This document shows positions 53,369 through 61,581 of a stretch of DNA of 64,000 nucleotides, in pieces. Position 1 is the first letter of the stretch. Every line of letters begins with the position of its first letter. The translations under genes were made by a program, and so were the position numbers. The stretch comes from Sphingobium sp. AP49. GTDB taxonomy: Bacteria; Pseudomonadota; Alphaproteobacteria; Sphingomonadales; Sphingomonadaceae. The notes below the pieces were generated by a model. It saw nothing but the letters and a program-made list of their open reading frames with translations. It searched no databases and was not told the DNA's origin. The stretch lies in the NCBI RefSeq assembly GCF_000281715.2, contig NZ_CP124576.1:2053501-2117500 (forward strand). The letters run 5' to 3'.

Positions 53369-54640
53369 ATGACGGAACCCTATTCGACATCACGCCGCCG
53401 GTTCATGGCAGGCGCTGCATTGGCAGGCGCGGCCGGGACCATGCCGTCCGCGCTGCGGGCCGCGATCGACGACACGGCTGTTCGGCCCTTTCGCGTCGCC
53501 ATCCCGCAGGCGGACATTGCAACGATGAAGCGGCGCATCGCCGAAACCCGCTGGGCCGACGCCCAGCCGGTCTCCGACGACAGCCAGGGCGTGCGCCGCC
53601 AGACGCTGGAACCGCTGATGGGCTACTGGGCTGGCGCCTATGACTGGCGTCCGGTCGAGGCACAGCTCAATGCGCTGCCGATGTTCAGCACCCGGATCGA
53701 CGGGCTCGACATCCACTTCATCCATGTCCGCTCGCATCATGCGGGCGCTATGCCGATGATCCTGACCCATGGCTGGCCGGGTTCGATCCTGGAATTTCTG
53801 AAGGTCATCGGCCCGCTGACCGATCCGACCGCGCATGGCGGCACGGCCGACGATGCCTTCCACCTCGTCATCCCCTCCATCCCTGGCTTCGGCTTTTCCG
53901 AAAAGCCCCGCGTGCCGGGCTGGGGATCCGACCATATCGGTCGGGCCTGGTCAGTGCTGATGCGACGGCTGGGCTATGACCGCTATGTCAGCCAGGGCGG
54001 CGATTGCGGATCGGTGATCTCGCAGCGCATGGCGTTGCAGCATGTGCCGGGCCTGATCGGCATCCATCTCAACATGCCGGCCGTCGTGCCGGCCGAGATC
54101 GCCCATATCCTTGCCGCCGGCGATCCCGCCCCCGCCACCTTGAGCGCGCCGGAACGCCGGGCCTTCGACCAACTCGCCGTCTTCTGTCGCGACAATGCCG
54201 CCTATGCCGCGATGATGAACACGCGGCCGCAGACGATCGGCTATGCGCTGGTGGACTCGCCGGTCGGCATGGCGGCGTGGATGTATGAGAAGATCGCGCA
54301 ATGGACCTATAGCGACGGCCAGCCCGAGAAAGTGCTGGGCCGCGATGCCATTCTCGATGATCTTTCGCTTTACTGGCTGACCGGCACCGGCGCCTCGGCC
54401 GCCCGGATCTATTGGGAAGATCATAGCAATAACTTCAACGCGCGCGGCGTCATCGACCTGCCGGTCGCGATCAGCGTCTTCCCCGGCGAGATTTTCCGCG
54501 CGCCCAGAAGTTGGGCCGAGCGCTGCTACAGCCGCCTCCATTATTTCAACGAGGTGGCCGATGGCGGCCATTTCGCCGCCTGGGAACAGCCGATGCTGTT
54601 CACGCAGGAACTGCGCGCCGCCTTTCGCTCGCTGCGCTGA
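53369..54640 (+). CDS. epoxide hydrolase (EHN-type alpha/beta hydrolase), Tat-exported
   Basis: About 423 residues. TSRRRFMAGAALAGAAG is a Tat signal. The EHN N-terminal domain (FRVAIPQADIATMKRRIAETRW) precedes the alpha/beta hydrolase fold: LTHGWPGSILEFLKVI (oxyanion HGWP, 134-137), IPSIPGFGFSEKP, and the nucleophile Asp212 in SQGGDCGSVIS. A late GGHFAAWEQP carries the catalytic His. ATG 53369 has GAGG eight bases upstream; ATG 53363 is the alternative. First gene of a plus-strand set with ohr and another hydrolase, under the TAACGG-repeat region. Confidence 0.88.
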   Translation: MTEPYSTSRRRFMAGAALAGAAGTMPSALRAAIDDTAVRPFRVAIPQADIATMKRRIAETRWADAQPVSDDSQGVRRQTLEPLMGYWAGAYDWRPVEAQLNALPMFSTRIDGLDIHFIHVRSHHAGAMPMILTHGWPGSILEFLKVIGPLTDPTAHGGTADDAFHLVIPSIPGFGFSEKPRVPGWGSDHIGRAWSVLMRRLGYDRYVSQGGDCGSVISQRMALQHVPGLIGIHLNMPAVVPAEIAHILAAGDPAPATLSAPERRAFDQLAVFCRDNAAYAAMMNTRPQTIGYALVDSPVGMAAWMYEKIAQWTYSDGQPEKVLGRDAILDDLSLYWLTGTGASAARIYWEDHSNNFNARGVIDLPVAISVFPGEIFRAPRSWAERCYSRLHYFNEVADGGHFAAWEQPMLFTQELRAAFRSLR

Positions 54641-54666
54641 ACTCCCTCAATAAAAGGAGACTTGCC

Positions 54667-55080
54667 ATGTCCGACACCAAGACGCTCTACACCGCCCAGG
54701 TCCATGTGACCGGCGGACGTGAAGGCCACGCCCGCAGTTCCGACGGTCGTCTTGACCTCCCTCTGTCCACACCCGGCGGATCAGGGCAGGGGACCAATCC
54801 CGAACAATTGTTCGCGGCCGGCTGGTCTGCCTGTTTCGAAGGCGCGATGGCGATCGCCGCGAAGGCAAAGGGCGTGGCCCTGCCGGACGACCTTGCCATC
54901 GATGCGGAGGTGTCGCTGCGCCATGGCGACGAAGGCTATTCGCTTGCCGCCCGGCTCAATGTTTCGGTGCCCGGCCTCGCATCCGACATGGCCCGGCAGA
55001 TCATCGAACAGGCGCACCGCACCTGCCCTTATTCCAAGGCGATCAAGGGCAATATCGATGCCCTGGTTACGCTCGTCTGA
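54667..55080 (+). CDS. ohr: organic hydroperoxide resistance protein (Ohr/OsmC)
   Basis: 137 residues. Ohr reduces organic peroxides using two cysteines. They are visible in GWSACFEGAM and HRTCPYSKA, with the OsmC-fold start TLYTAQVHVTGGREGHARSS and TNPEQLFAAG. AAAAGGAGACTTGCC precedes ATG 54667. It lies 26 bases after the epoxide hydrolase, so co-transcribed. No ohrR is adjacent; the winged-helix NTPase may be the regulator. Confidence 0.94.
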   Translation: MSDTKTLYTAQVHVTGGREGHARSSDGRLDLPLSTPGGSGQGTNPEQLFAAGWSACFEGAMAIAAKAKGVALPDDLAIDAEVSLRHGDEGYSLAARLNVSVPGLASDMARQIIEQAHRTCPYSKAIKGNIDALVTLV

Positions 55081-55105
55081 AACCCCGAACCTCAGGAGAT
55101 TTGAC

Positions 55106-55876
55106 ATGCGGACTCTCATCATGGGCGCATTGCTGGCGGGCCTCGCGGCGGGCAATGCGCAGGCGCAGCCAACCAAGCCGACCATCGTCCTCGTCCATGG
55201 CGCCTTTGCCGACAGTTCCAGCTGGAACGGGGTGATCTCCTTCCTTGAACAGGATGGCTATCGGGTGGTCGGCGCGCCCAATCCGCTGCGCGGCGTGCGC
55301 GCCGATGCCGATGTCGTGGCCGATCTGGTTCGCAGCATCGCGGGACCGGTGATCCTGGTCGGTCATTCCTATGGCGGGTCGGTGATCAGCGAGGCGGCGG
55401 CTGGCGACGCCAATGTAAAGGGGCTGGTCTATGTCGCGGCCTTCGCACCTGACGTTGGCGAAACTGCCATCGGCCTGACTGGCAAATTCCCTGGCAGCAC
55501 GCTTGGGCCGGCACTGGCGCCGCCGGTCTCGCTCGGTTCGGGAGGCAAGGATCTCTATATCCTGCAGGCCCGCTTCCATGACCAGTTCGCCGCCGACGTG
55601 CCGCCGGCCGAGGCGCGGCTGATGGCGGCGGGGCAGCGCCCGATCGCCGAAGCCGCCCTGTCGGAAGCCGCGACCCAGGCGGCGTGGAAGACCGTGCCGT
55701 CCTGGTTCATCTATGGCGACGCCGACCGCAACATCCCGCCCGCTGCCATGGCCTTCATGGCGCAGCGCGCAGCGGCGCGGCAGAGCGTGGTGATCCGCGG
55801 CGCATCGCATGTCGTGATGGTGTCGCACGCGCCCGAGGTCGCCCGGCTGATCGAGAAGGCAGCGACTGCGGACTGA
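55106..55876 (+). CDS. exported alpha/beta hydrolase
   Basis: 256 residues. Signal peptide MRTLIMGALLAGLAAGNAQA. The hydrolase core has IVLVHGAFADSSSW, the nucleophile elbow VGHSYGGSVI (Ser in GHSYG), VYVAAFAPDVGET and WFIYGDADRNIPP, with the catalytic His in RGASHVVMVSHAP. It resembles small esterases of the YdeN/SabP type found with Ohr. CAGGAG precedes the ATG. Third gene of the stress operon, ending at a strong hairpin. Substrate unknown. Confidence 0.87.
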   Translation: MRTLIMGALLAGLAAGNAQAQPTKPTIVLVHGAFADSSSWNGVISFLEQDGYRVVGAPNPLRGVRADADVVADLVRSIAGPVILVGHSYGGSVISEAAAGDANVKGLVYVAAFAPDVGETAIGLTGKFPGSTLGPALAPPVSLGSGGKDLYILQARFHDQFAADVPPAEARLMAAGQRPIAEAALSEAATQAAWKTVPSWFIYGDADRNIPPAAMAFMAQRAAARQSVVIRGASHVVMVSHAPEVARLIEKAATAD

Positions 55877-55904
55877 AGACGCCTGCCGAAGGTGGGGCTG
55901 ATAT

Positions 55905-55939
55905 AAGGATCGGCTGCGCGTGCCGTGCAGCCGATCCTT
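55905..55939. terminator. 13-bp hairpin terminator between convergent operons
   Basis: AAGGATCGGCTGC pairs perfectly with GCAGCCGATCCTT around nine bases, followed by TTT. It separates the ohr operon (plus) from the quinone oxidoreductase (minus) and can serve both. Confidence 0.8.
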
Positions 55940-55945
55940 TCGCGT

Positions 55946-56908
55946 TCACGGAATCAGCAACAGCTTGCCGGTGGTGGCACGGCTTTCCATCGCGGCATGG
56001 GCGATGGCGGCATCGGCTAGCGGGAATGTCGTGGCCGGGGCGATCGTCAGTTGGCCCGTGCGCACCCAGTCGAACAGTTGCGCGGTACGCGCCCGAAGGC
56101 GATGGGGCGTCGGGATATGATCGAAGAAGACCGCGTAGCCGAGCTTGATGCTGCGTGGCAGCTTCATGAGGTCGAAGTCCGTCGGGGCGCCCAGCACCGG
56201 GCCATACCAGCAGAAGGTGCCCGAACTGCGTAGCGACGCCAGCGATCCTTCAAAGGTGGCCGGTCCCGATCCGTCATAGACGACATCGACGCCGCGTCCG
56301 TCCGTCAGGCGCAGCACGGCATCCGCGAAGTCGCCATTGGCGTCGACGATGACATGCTCAGCGCCAGCCGCCTCGGCAGCGGCGACCTTGTCGGCGCTCG
56401 ACACCCGGCCGATGACGCGACCGCCGCGCAGGCGGATGATCTGGGTCAATATCTGCCCCAGGCCGCCGGCGGCGGCATGGACCAGCGCTATGTCTCCAGC
56501 GCGGACGGGATAGAAATCGGTGGCGAAATGGCTGGCGGTCAGGCCCTGCATCATCAGCGACGCGGCGGTCCGGTCGTCAATATCGTCGGGGATCGGTACG
56601 GCGGAACCGGCCGGCATGATTACCCGGTCGGCATAGCTGCCCTGCGCATAGACCCAGGCGACCCGCTGGCCGATCGCCAGCCCTTCGACATCGGCCCCCA
56701 GCGCGAAGATCCGGCCCGCGCCCTCGACACCGGGTATATGGGGCAGCGGCACATTCATCATGCCGCGACGGATACCGATGTCCATGAAGTTGACACCGAC
56801 AGCGACAGGCGCGACGGCGATTTCGCCCGGCCCCGGTTGCGGGTCGGGCAATGCCTCCATTTCCAGTACATCGGACCCGCCATAGGCCCGCATGGTGACA
56901 GCTTTCAT
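55946..56908 (-). CDS. NADPH:quinone oxidoreductase (zinc-free MDR family)
   Basis: 320 residues. The MDR fold shows GEIAVAPVAVGVNFMDIGIRRG, HIPGVEGAGRIFALGADVEG and the NADPH site DIALVHAAAGGLGQILTQIIRLRGGRVIG. The structural-zinc cysteines are absent, as in quinone oxidoreductases (Qor). YDGSGPATFEGSL is the next conserved block. ATG 56908 is preceded by AAGGAGACTGACG. The tetR gene lies directly upstream on the same strand, with a TetR-site copy in the 51-base gap. Confidence 0.88.
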   Translation of the reverse strand: MKAVTMRAYGGSDVLEMEALPDPQPGPGEIAVAPVAVGVNFMDIGIRRGMMNVPLPHIPGVEGAGRIFALGADVEGLAIGQRVAWVYAQGSYADRVIMPAGSAVPIPDDIDDRTAASLMMQGLTASHFATDFYPVRAGDIALVHAAAGGLGQILTQIIRLRGGRVIGRVSSADKVAAAEAAGAEHVIVDANGDFADAVLRLTDGRGVDVVYDGSGPATFEGSLASLRSSGTFCWYGPVLGAPTDFDLMKLPRSIKLGYAVFFDHIPTPHRLRARTAQLFDWVRTGQLTIAPATTFPLADAAIAHAAMESRATTGKLLLIP

Positions 56909-56924
56909 CGTCAGTCTCCTTATA

Positions 56925-56940
56925 TTGAATGATCGTTCCA
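56925..56940. promoter_or_regulatory. TetR operator copy in front of the quinone oxidoreductase
   Basis: TTGAATGATCGTTCCA. Its reverse complement, TGGAACGATCATTCAA, differs by one base from TGGAACAATCATTCAA upstream of tetR (57546). The core GAATGATCGTTC is a near-palindrome around GATC. Confidence 0.72.
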
Positions 56941-56959
56941 TAATTGGGAAAAAAAGGGG

Positions 56960-57526
56960 TCAGCGAAGTGCTCGCATCGCAAAGGGGATCATCGCGGCGA
57001 CATGATCGGCACTGGCGCCGGCCCGTGCGGCAAGGCGGATGCTGGAAATGGTCTGGAGCAGGAAGGTGGCGAGCGGATCGATGGCAATGTCCGCGCCAAG
57101 GTCGCCCTGTTGGCGCGCGCGGTGCAGTGCATCGGTCATCGACTGGGCGAGCACCGCGCCGAAACTATCCCGGATGCGGACGAGTTCGGGACGGGTGCAG
57201 CCGAACTCGACGACCGAACCGATGCCCATGCAGCCGGCCGCCGCATCCGCCACCACCCGTTCCAGCATGGCGCGGATTCCGTCGATCGCGCGCGGCGCGT
57301 TGGCCAGCGCCGCGACATGGGCGGCAACCTCCTGCTGGCAATATTGGCGCAGGGCTGCGCAATAGATGCCCCATTTGTCGCCGAACGTGTCGTAGAGGCT
57401 CTGGCGACCGATCCCCATGGCATCGACCAGCATCTGCGCGGATGTGCCTTCATAACCATGGTCGCGGAACACGCCTACGGCTGCAGCAACGGCGGCATCG
57501 ATATCGAATTGTTTGGGGCGGGCCAT
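56960..57526 (-). CDS. TetR-family repressor of the quinone oxidoreductase
   Basis: 188 residues. N-terminus ARPKQFDIDAAVAAAVGVFRDHGYEGTSAQMLVDAMGIGRQSLYDTFGDKWGIY is the YxaF/LmrA-type TetR HTH; the C-terminal domain has GCMGIGSVVEFGCTRPEL. It is followed by the quinone oxidoreductase. Near-identical 16-base sites stand before both genes, so it probably represses itself and the oxidoreductase until a quinone or electrophile binds. Confidence 0.88.
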   Translation of the reverse strand: MARPKQFDIDAAVAAAVGVFRDHGYEGTSAQMLVDAMGIGRQSLYDTFGDKWGIYCAALRQYCQQEVAAHVAALANAPRAIDGIRAMLERVVADAAAGCMGIGSVVEFGCTRPELVRIRDSFGAVLAQSMTDALHRARQQGDLGADIAIDPLATFLLQTISSIRLAARAGASADHVAAMIPFAMRALR

Positions 57527-57545
57527 GCCCTTCTAGATAGAGTAA

Positions 57546-57561
57546 TGGAACAATCATTCAA
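57546..57561. promoter_or_regulatory. TetR operator copy in front of tetR
   Basis: TGGAACAATCATTCAA, 20 bases upstream of the tetR ATG; one mismatch to the copy at 56925-56940 read on the other strand. Confidence 0.72.
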
Positions 57562-57649
57562 GATGTGTCAAAATGCCCATCGCGAAATTTTGCGAGGCCA
57601 TCATGGGGGTATGTCGCATGCGCGCTCACAGCAGATCACAGCGATTAAC

Positions 57650-57673
57650 AGGCGCATCGCTGGCGATGCGCCT
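57650..57673. repeat. 11-bp hairpin in the leader of the alpha/beta hydrolase gene
   Basis: AGGCGCATCGC-TG-GCGATGCGCCT, perfect arms. It is flanked by a looser outer pair GCTCACAGC (57624) / GCTGTGAGT (57687). It lies 70 bases before the hydrolase start: leader structure or operator. Confidence 0.5.
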
Positions 57674-57742
57674 ATCAGAAAGCGGTCGCTGTGAGTGCCG
57701 GCCAGCTTGGATCCGGTTCAACCCATGGATGGGAGAATGATG

Positions 57743-58777
57743 ATGCGTCAGGATATTGCAGACCCGGTTCGCCGGGATTTCGTTCGCGTCGCCGCCGCCA
57801 TGGCCGCGACGCTGGTGGCTGGCGGATCGGCGGGGCGGGCGCTTGGCGCTCCGGTTGCCGGTGCGAACCCGCCTGCGCTGGGACAGATCCGTCAGATCGA
57901 CGCGGGCGTGCTCAATATCGGCTATGTCGACATGGGGCCGCGCGATGGCGCGCCGGTCCTGCTGCTTCATGGCTGGCCCTATGACATCCACGCTTTTGCC
58001 GAGGTCGCGCCGCTGCTGGTGGCGCAGGGGCATCGGGTCATCATCCCGCATCTGCGCGGCCATGGCAGCACCGTCTTCCGCGACGCCGCCACCCCGCGCA
58101 ATGCACAGCAGGCGGCGCTGGGCGCGGATGGCATCGCGCTGATGGATGCGCTGGGCATCCGCCAAGCGGTGGTGGCCGGCTTCGATTGGGGCGCGCGCAC
58201 GGCGGACATCATGGCGGTGCTGTGGCCCGAACGGTGCAAGGCGCTGGTGTCGGTCAGCGGCTATCTGATCGGCAGCCAGGCGGCCAATGCCAAGCCGCTG
58301 CCGCCAGCCGCGGAGCTGCAATGGTGGTATCAATATTATTTCGCGACGGAGCGCGGCAAGGCCGGCTATGCCGCCAATACCAACGCCTTCAACAAGCAGA
58401 TCTGGCAATTGGCGTCGCCGCGCTGGGCGTTCGACGATGCGACCTTCACCCGGTCGGCAGCCTCCTTCGTCAATCCCGATCATGTTGCGATCGTCATCCA
58501 CAATTATCGCTGGCGGCTCGGTCTGGCCGAAGGCGAGCCGCAATATGATGCGCTGGAGGCGAAGCTGGCTGCTGGCCCGCCAGTGACGATCCCCGCGATC
58601 ACGATGGAAGGCGATGCCAATGGCGCGCCGCACCCCGATCCGGCCGCCTATCGCGCCAAGTTCACCGGCGCTTATGCGCATCGTCTGATCGACGGCGGCA
58701 TCGGTCATAATCTGCCGCAGGAGGCGCCGGCTGCCTTTGCAAAAGCCGTGCTCGACGCCGCACGCATGGCCGGATGA
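57743..58777 (+). CDS. exported alpha/beta hydrolase (haloalkane dehalogenase/epoxide hydrolase-like)
   Basis: About 344 residues. The N-terminus DPVRRDFVRVAAAMAATLVAGG is Tat-like. Hydrolase core: VLLLHGWPYDIHAFAEVAPLL (oxyanion HGWP), IIPHLRGHGST and the nucleophile Asp in VVAGFDWGARTADI (GFDWG), as in haloalkane dehalogenases and epoxide hydrolases. The catalytic His is in GGIGHNLPQEAP. Three ATGs follow GGGAGA; 57743 has the best spacing. The cytochrome P460 gene follows after 12 bases. Confidence 0.85.
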   Translation: MRQDIADPVRRDFVRVAAAMAATLVAGGSAGRALGAPVAGANPPALGQIRQIDAGVLNIGYVDMGPRDGAPVLLLHGWPYDIHAFAEVAPLLVAQGHRVIIPHLRGHGSTVFRDAATPRNAQQAALGADGIALMDALGIRQAVVAGFDWGARTADIMAVLWPERCKALVSVSGYLIGSQAANAKPLPPAAELQWWYQYYFATERGKAGYAANTNAFNKQIWQLASPRWAFDDATFTRSAASFVNPDHVAIVIHNYRWRLGLAEGEPQYDALEAKLAAGPPVTIPAITMEGDANGAPHPDPAAYRAKFTGAYAHRLIDGGIGHNLPQEAPAAFAKAVLDAARMAG

Positions 58778-58789
58778 GGGAGCCAAGCG

Positions 58790-59323
58790 ATGACAAGGAT
58801 CGGCACTCTGGCCCTGGGCATGGCGGCATTGCTGCTGGGCGGATCGGTGGTCTTCGCCAGCCCGGCCCGCAAGGCGCAGGCGTCCCCTATCTATGGCGTG
58901 ACCCTGCCCAAGGGCTATCGCGACTGGACGCTGATCGGCGTGGCGCAGGAAAATGGCAAGAATGATGATATTCGGGCGATCCTGGGCAATGCCATTGCGG
59001 TGAAGGCCTTTCGCGATGGCAAGCGACCTTTTCCCGATGGCGCGGTGATCGTCCGGCTGGCCTGGCGCTATCAGGCCTCTCCGCGCAACGACGCGGTGTT
59101 TCCCGCCCCGCAATCCTTCGTTGCCGGCGCGCCAACCAATGTGCAGGTCAGCGTCAAGGATGCGAAGCGCTATGCCGCGACCGGCGGCTGGGGCTATGGC
59201 CAGTTCGAGGGCGGTCGCCCCAATCCCGACCCCGCCGTGGTCCAGAGTTGCTTTGCCTGTCACCAGAAGCTGGAGGGGCTGGAAAAGGGCAAGGATTTCG
59301 TCTTCACCGACTATGCGGAATAA
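58790..59323 (+). CDS. cytochrome P460 family heme protein
   Basis: 177 residues. Signal peptide MTRIGTLALGMAALLLGGSVVFA. The P460 domain has YGVTLPKGYRDWTLIGV and AWRYQAS, and the c-type heme motif SCFACHQ (Cys154, Cys157, His158). P460 proteins oxidise hydroxylamine or NO, but this general family also has members of unknown role. A Lys cross-link to heme, expected in true P460, cannot be judged from sequence. Co-transcribed with the hydrolase upstream. Confidence 0.9.
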   Translation: MTRIGTLALGMAALLLGGSVVFASPARKAQASPIYGVTLPKGYRDWTLIGVAQENGKNDDIRAILGNAIAVKAFRDGKRPFPDGAVIVRLAWRYQASPRNDAVFPAPQSFVAGAPTNVQVSVKDAKRYAATGGWGYGQFEGGRPNPDPAVVQSCFACHQKLEGLEKGKDFVFTDYAE

Positions 59324-59337
59324 GGGGCGGCCTTGCT

Positions 59338-60069
59338 TTACCAGGGCAGGGGGCCATCCTCATTGAAGAAGCCGCCATTGGGGCCGTCTTCCGGCAGCGT
59401 CGCAAAGGTCATGACCACCCGCGCGCCCTGTTCGACCGTGCGGGTGCCGGCATGGCCGTTGAGGTCGGTGGCGATATGGCCAGGCGTCACGCTGTTGATG
59501 CGGATGTGCCGGTGCGTCGCGCTGCGCTGGAAGGCGTGGGCATAATGTTGTGTCAGCATCAAAATGGCGGTCTTGGACGAGGCATAGGCCAAGATCGTGT
59601 CCGACTGGCCGAACAGGGTGGCGGGATCGCTGGTGAGTGCGAGCGAGGCGCTGGTGCTGGAGACGTTGACGATACGCGGCGCGTCGGATCGGACCAGCAG
59701 CGGCAGCATCTGCCGCGTCACCCGCACCAGGCCGAAGACATTGGTGTCATAGGTTTCGCGCATGTTTGCCGCCGACGTCTCGATCGTCGGCACGCGCCGC
59801 AACATGCCGGCATTATTGACCAATATGTCGATCCGGCCATGCTCGGCCTCGATCTGAGCGGCGGCCGCGATCACGCTGGCGTCGCTGGTCACGTCGATGA
59901 GGATCGACTGGACATCGATCCCTTCGGCGCGCAGCTCTGCCGCCGCCTCTGCGCCGCGCCCGGCATCGCGGCTACCAAGCAGCATCGTCATGCCGGCCTG
60001 GCCGAGCTGGCGCACCACTTCCTTGCCCAGCCCCTTGTTGGCGCCGGTGACGAACGCGATCCGGCTCAT
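59338..60069 (-). CDS. short-chain dehydrogenase/reductase
   Basis: 243 residues. TGANKGLGKEVVRQL (cofactor Rossmann motif), NNAGMLRRVPT, the catalytic Ser in IVNVSSTSASL and YASSK with catalytic Tyr and Lys. It resembles NADP-dependent carbonyl-reductase-like SDRs (TGANKGLG). It overlaps the aldehyde dehydrogenase stop by four bases and is co-transcribed, downstream of it. Substrate unknown. Confidence 0.92.
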   Translation of the reverse strand: MSRIAFVTGANKGLGKEVVRQLGQAGMTMLLGSRDAGRGAEAAAELRAEGIDVQSILIDVTSDASVIAAAAQIEAEHGRIDILVNNAGMLRRVPTIETSAANMRETYDTNVFGLVRVTRQMLPLLVRSDAPRIVNVSSTSASLALTSDPATLFGQSDTILAYASSKTAILMLTQHYAHAFQRSATHRHIRINSVTPGHIATDLNGHAGTRTVEQGARVVMTFATLPEDGPNGGFFNEDGPLPW

Positions 60070-61481
60070 GCGAGCACCGTGCGCGGTTCGAGGAAGGCGT
60101 CGAGGCCGAAGCTGCCAAATTCGCGGCCGATTCCCGACTGCTTCACCCCGCCAAAGGGGGCGAGCGGCTCATGCGCGGCGCCGTTGATGACGACCCGGCC
60201 GGAATCCAGCTGTCGTGCCACGCGCTTCAGCCGGTCGGGGTCGGTACCCAGCAGATAATTTTGCAGGCCATAATCGCTATCGTTGGCGATCCGGATCGCA
60301 TCCGCCTCGCCCTGATAGGCGATGATCGACAGCACCGGGCCGAATATCTCCTCGCGCGCGATGCGCATATCATTGTCGACATCGGTGAACAGCGTGGGCC
60401 GGACGAACCAGCCGCGATCCAGCCCCATGGGCCGCCCATCGCCGCCCGCCAGCAGGGTCGCGCCCTCCGCCTGGCCGAGCCGGATATAGGATTGTACCCG
60501 GTCCCATTGCCTCTGGCTGACCATTGGGCCGATGCGCGATGCCGGGTCGCTGGCCGGGCCGACCTGCCAATCCGCCAGTGCGGCAATCAGGCGATCCTGC
60601 AACGCGCCCTTCAGCCGCGCGGGAACCAGGATGCGGGTACCGGCGATACAGGCCTGACCGCTGTTGATGAAGCCGCTCGTCAGGACCTGAACGGCAGCGG
60701 CGTCGAGATCTGCATCGTCGAGGATGATCTGCGCGCCCTTGCCCCCAAGTTCGAGCGTGACGCGGGCCATGCGTTCGGCGGCAGCGTGGAGGATCGCCCG
60801 GCCGGTGCCGGTCGATCCGGTGAAGCTGATTTTGGCGATGTCGCGATGGGCCGTGAGCGCGGCGCCGGCGACCGCGCCCGATCCGTTGACGATGTTGAGC
60901 GCGCCGGCTGGCAGGTCGGCCCGGTGCAGCGCCTGCAGCAGGACATGGGTCTGCAGCGCGCTCATCACGGACGGCTTGATGACGATCGAAGTGCCCGCTG
61001 CGATGGCGGTCGCTAGCTTGGCGCAGATGAAGCCGAAATTGCTGTTCCACGGCGTGATCGCCGCAGCAACGCCGATCGGGCGCATTTCGACCTCGGCAAC
61101 TCCGATCCGGCGCTGCCAGGCATAGCTTTCCAGCACATGTGCCATGTCGAGGAAGACCGAGCCTGCGCGCCGCGCGCTATAGTCGATGAAATAGGTCGGG
61201 GCGCCATATTCCTGGCCCATCGCGGATGCCATCGCATCGCCATTGGCGGCTACCACGTCGGCCAGCCGTCGCAGCATCGCGATGCGCTCGGCCACCGTGC
61301 TATGGGCCATCACGGGAAAGGCCCGCTTCGCCGAAGCCACGGCCGCATCCACATCCGCCGCGTTCGACAGGCGGACAATGCCGATCCGTTCCTCCGTGGC
61401 GGGGTTGAACAAGGGTACCTGTTCATCGCCCGAAACGGGCAGGAACCGGCCGTTGATATAGTTTTCGCTGATCATCTGCAT
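60066..61481 (-). CDS. NAD(P)-dependent aldehyde dehydrogenase
   Basis: 471 residues. ALDH motifs: ITPWNSNFGFICAKLATAIAAG (cofactor), FTGSTGTGRAI, LELGGKGAQII (general-base Glu), and the catalytic Cys in NSGQACIAGTRI. EEIFGPVLSIIAY and FGGVKQSGIGREFG are also present. ATG 61481 has GGAGG ten bases upstream; ATG 61475 is possible. The open frame to 61898 is antisense to the LysR gene and not used. The divergent LysR at 61582 is its probable activator. Confidence 0.93.
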   Translation of the reverse strand: MQMISENYINGRFLPVSGDEQVPLFNPATEERIGIVRLSNAADVDAAVASAKRAFPVMAHSTVAERIAMLRRLADVVAANGDAMASAMGQEYGAPTYFIDYSARRAGSVFLDMAHVLESYAWQRRIGVAEVEMRPIGVAAAITPWNSNFGFICAKLATAIAAGTSIVIKPSVMSALQTHVLLQALHRADLPAGALNIVNGSGAVAGAALTAHRDIAKISFTGSTGTGRAILHAAAERMARVTLELGGKGAQIILDDADLDAAAVQVLTSGFINSGQACIAGTRILVPARLKGALQDRLIAALADWQVGPASDPASRIGPMVSQRQWDRVQSYIRLGQAEGATLLAGGDGRPMGLDRGWFVRPTLFTDVDNDMRIAREEIFGPVLSIIAYQGEADAIRIANDSDYGLQNYLLGTDPDRLKRVARQLDSGRVVINGAAHEPLAPFGGVKQSGIGREFGSFGLDAFLEPRTVLA

Positions 61482-61581
61482 GGCGTGAATCCTCCATCTT
61501 GCATATGCGCAGCATGTGGACCCGCGCCGTCGATCTGATAAGAAGGACAAAATTGCACAGATTGATGAGGAATTTCGCGCA

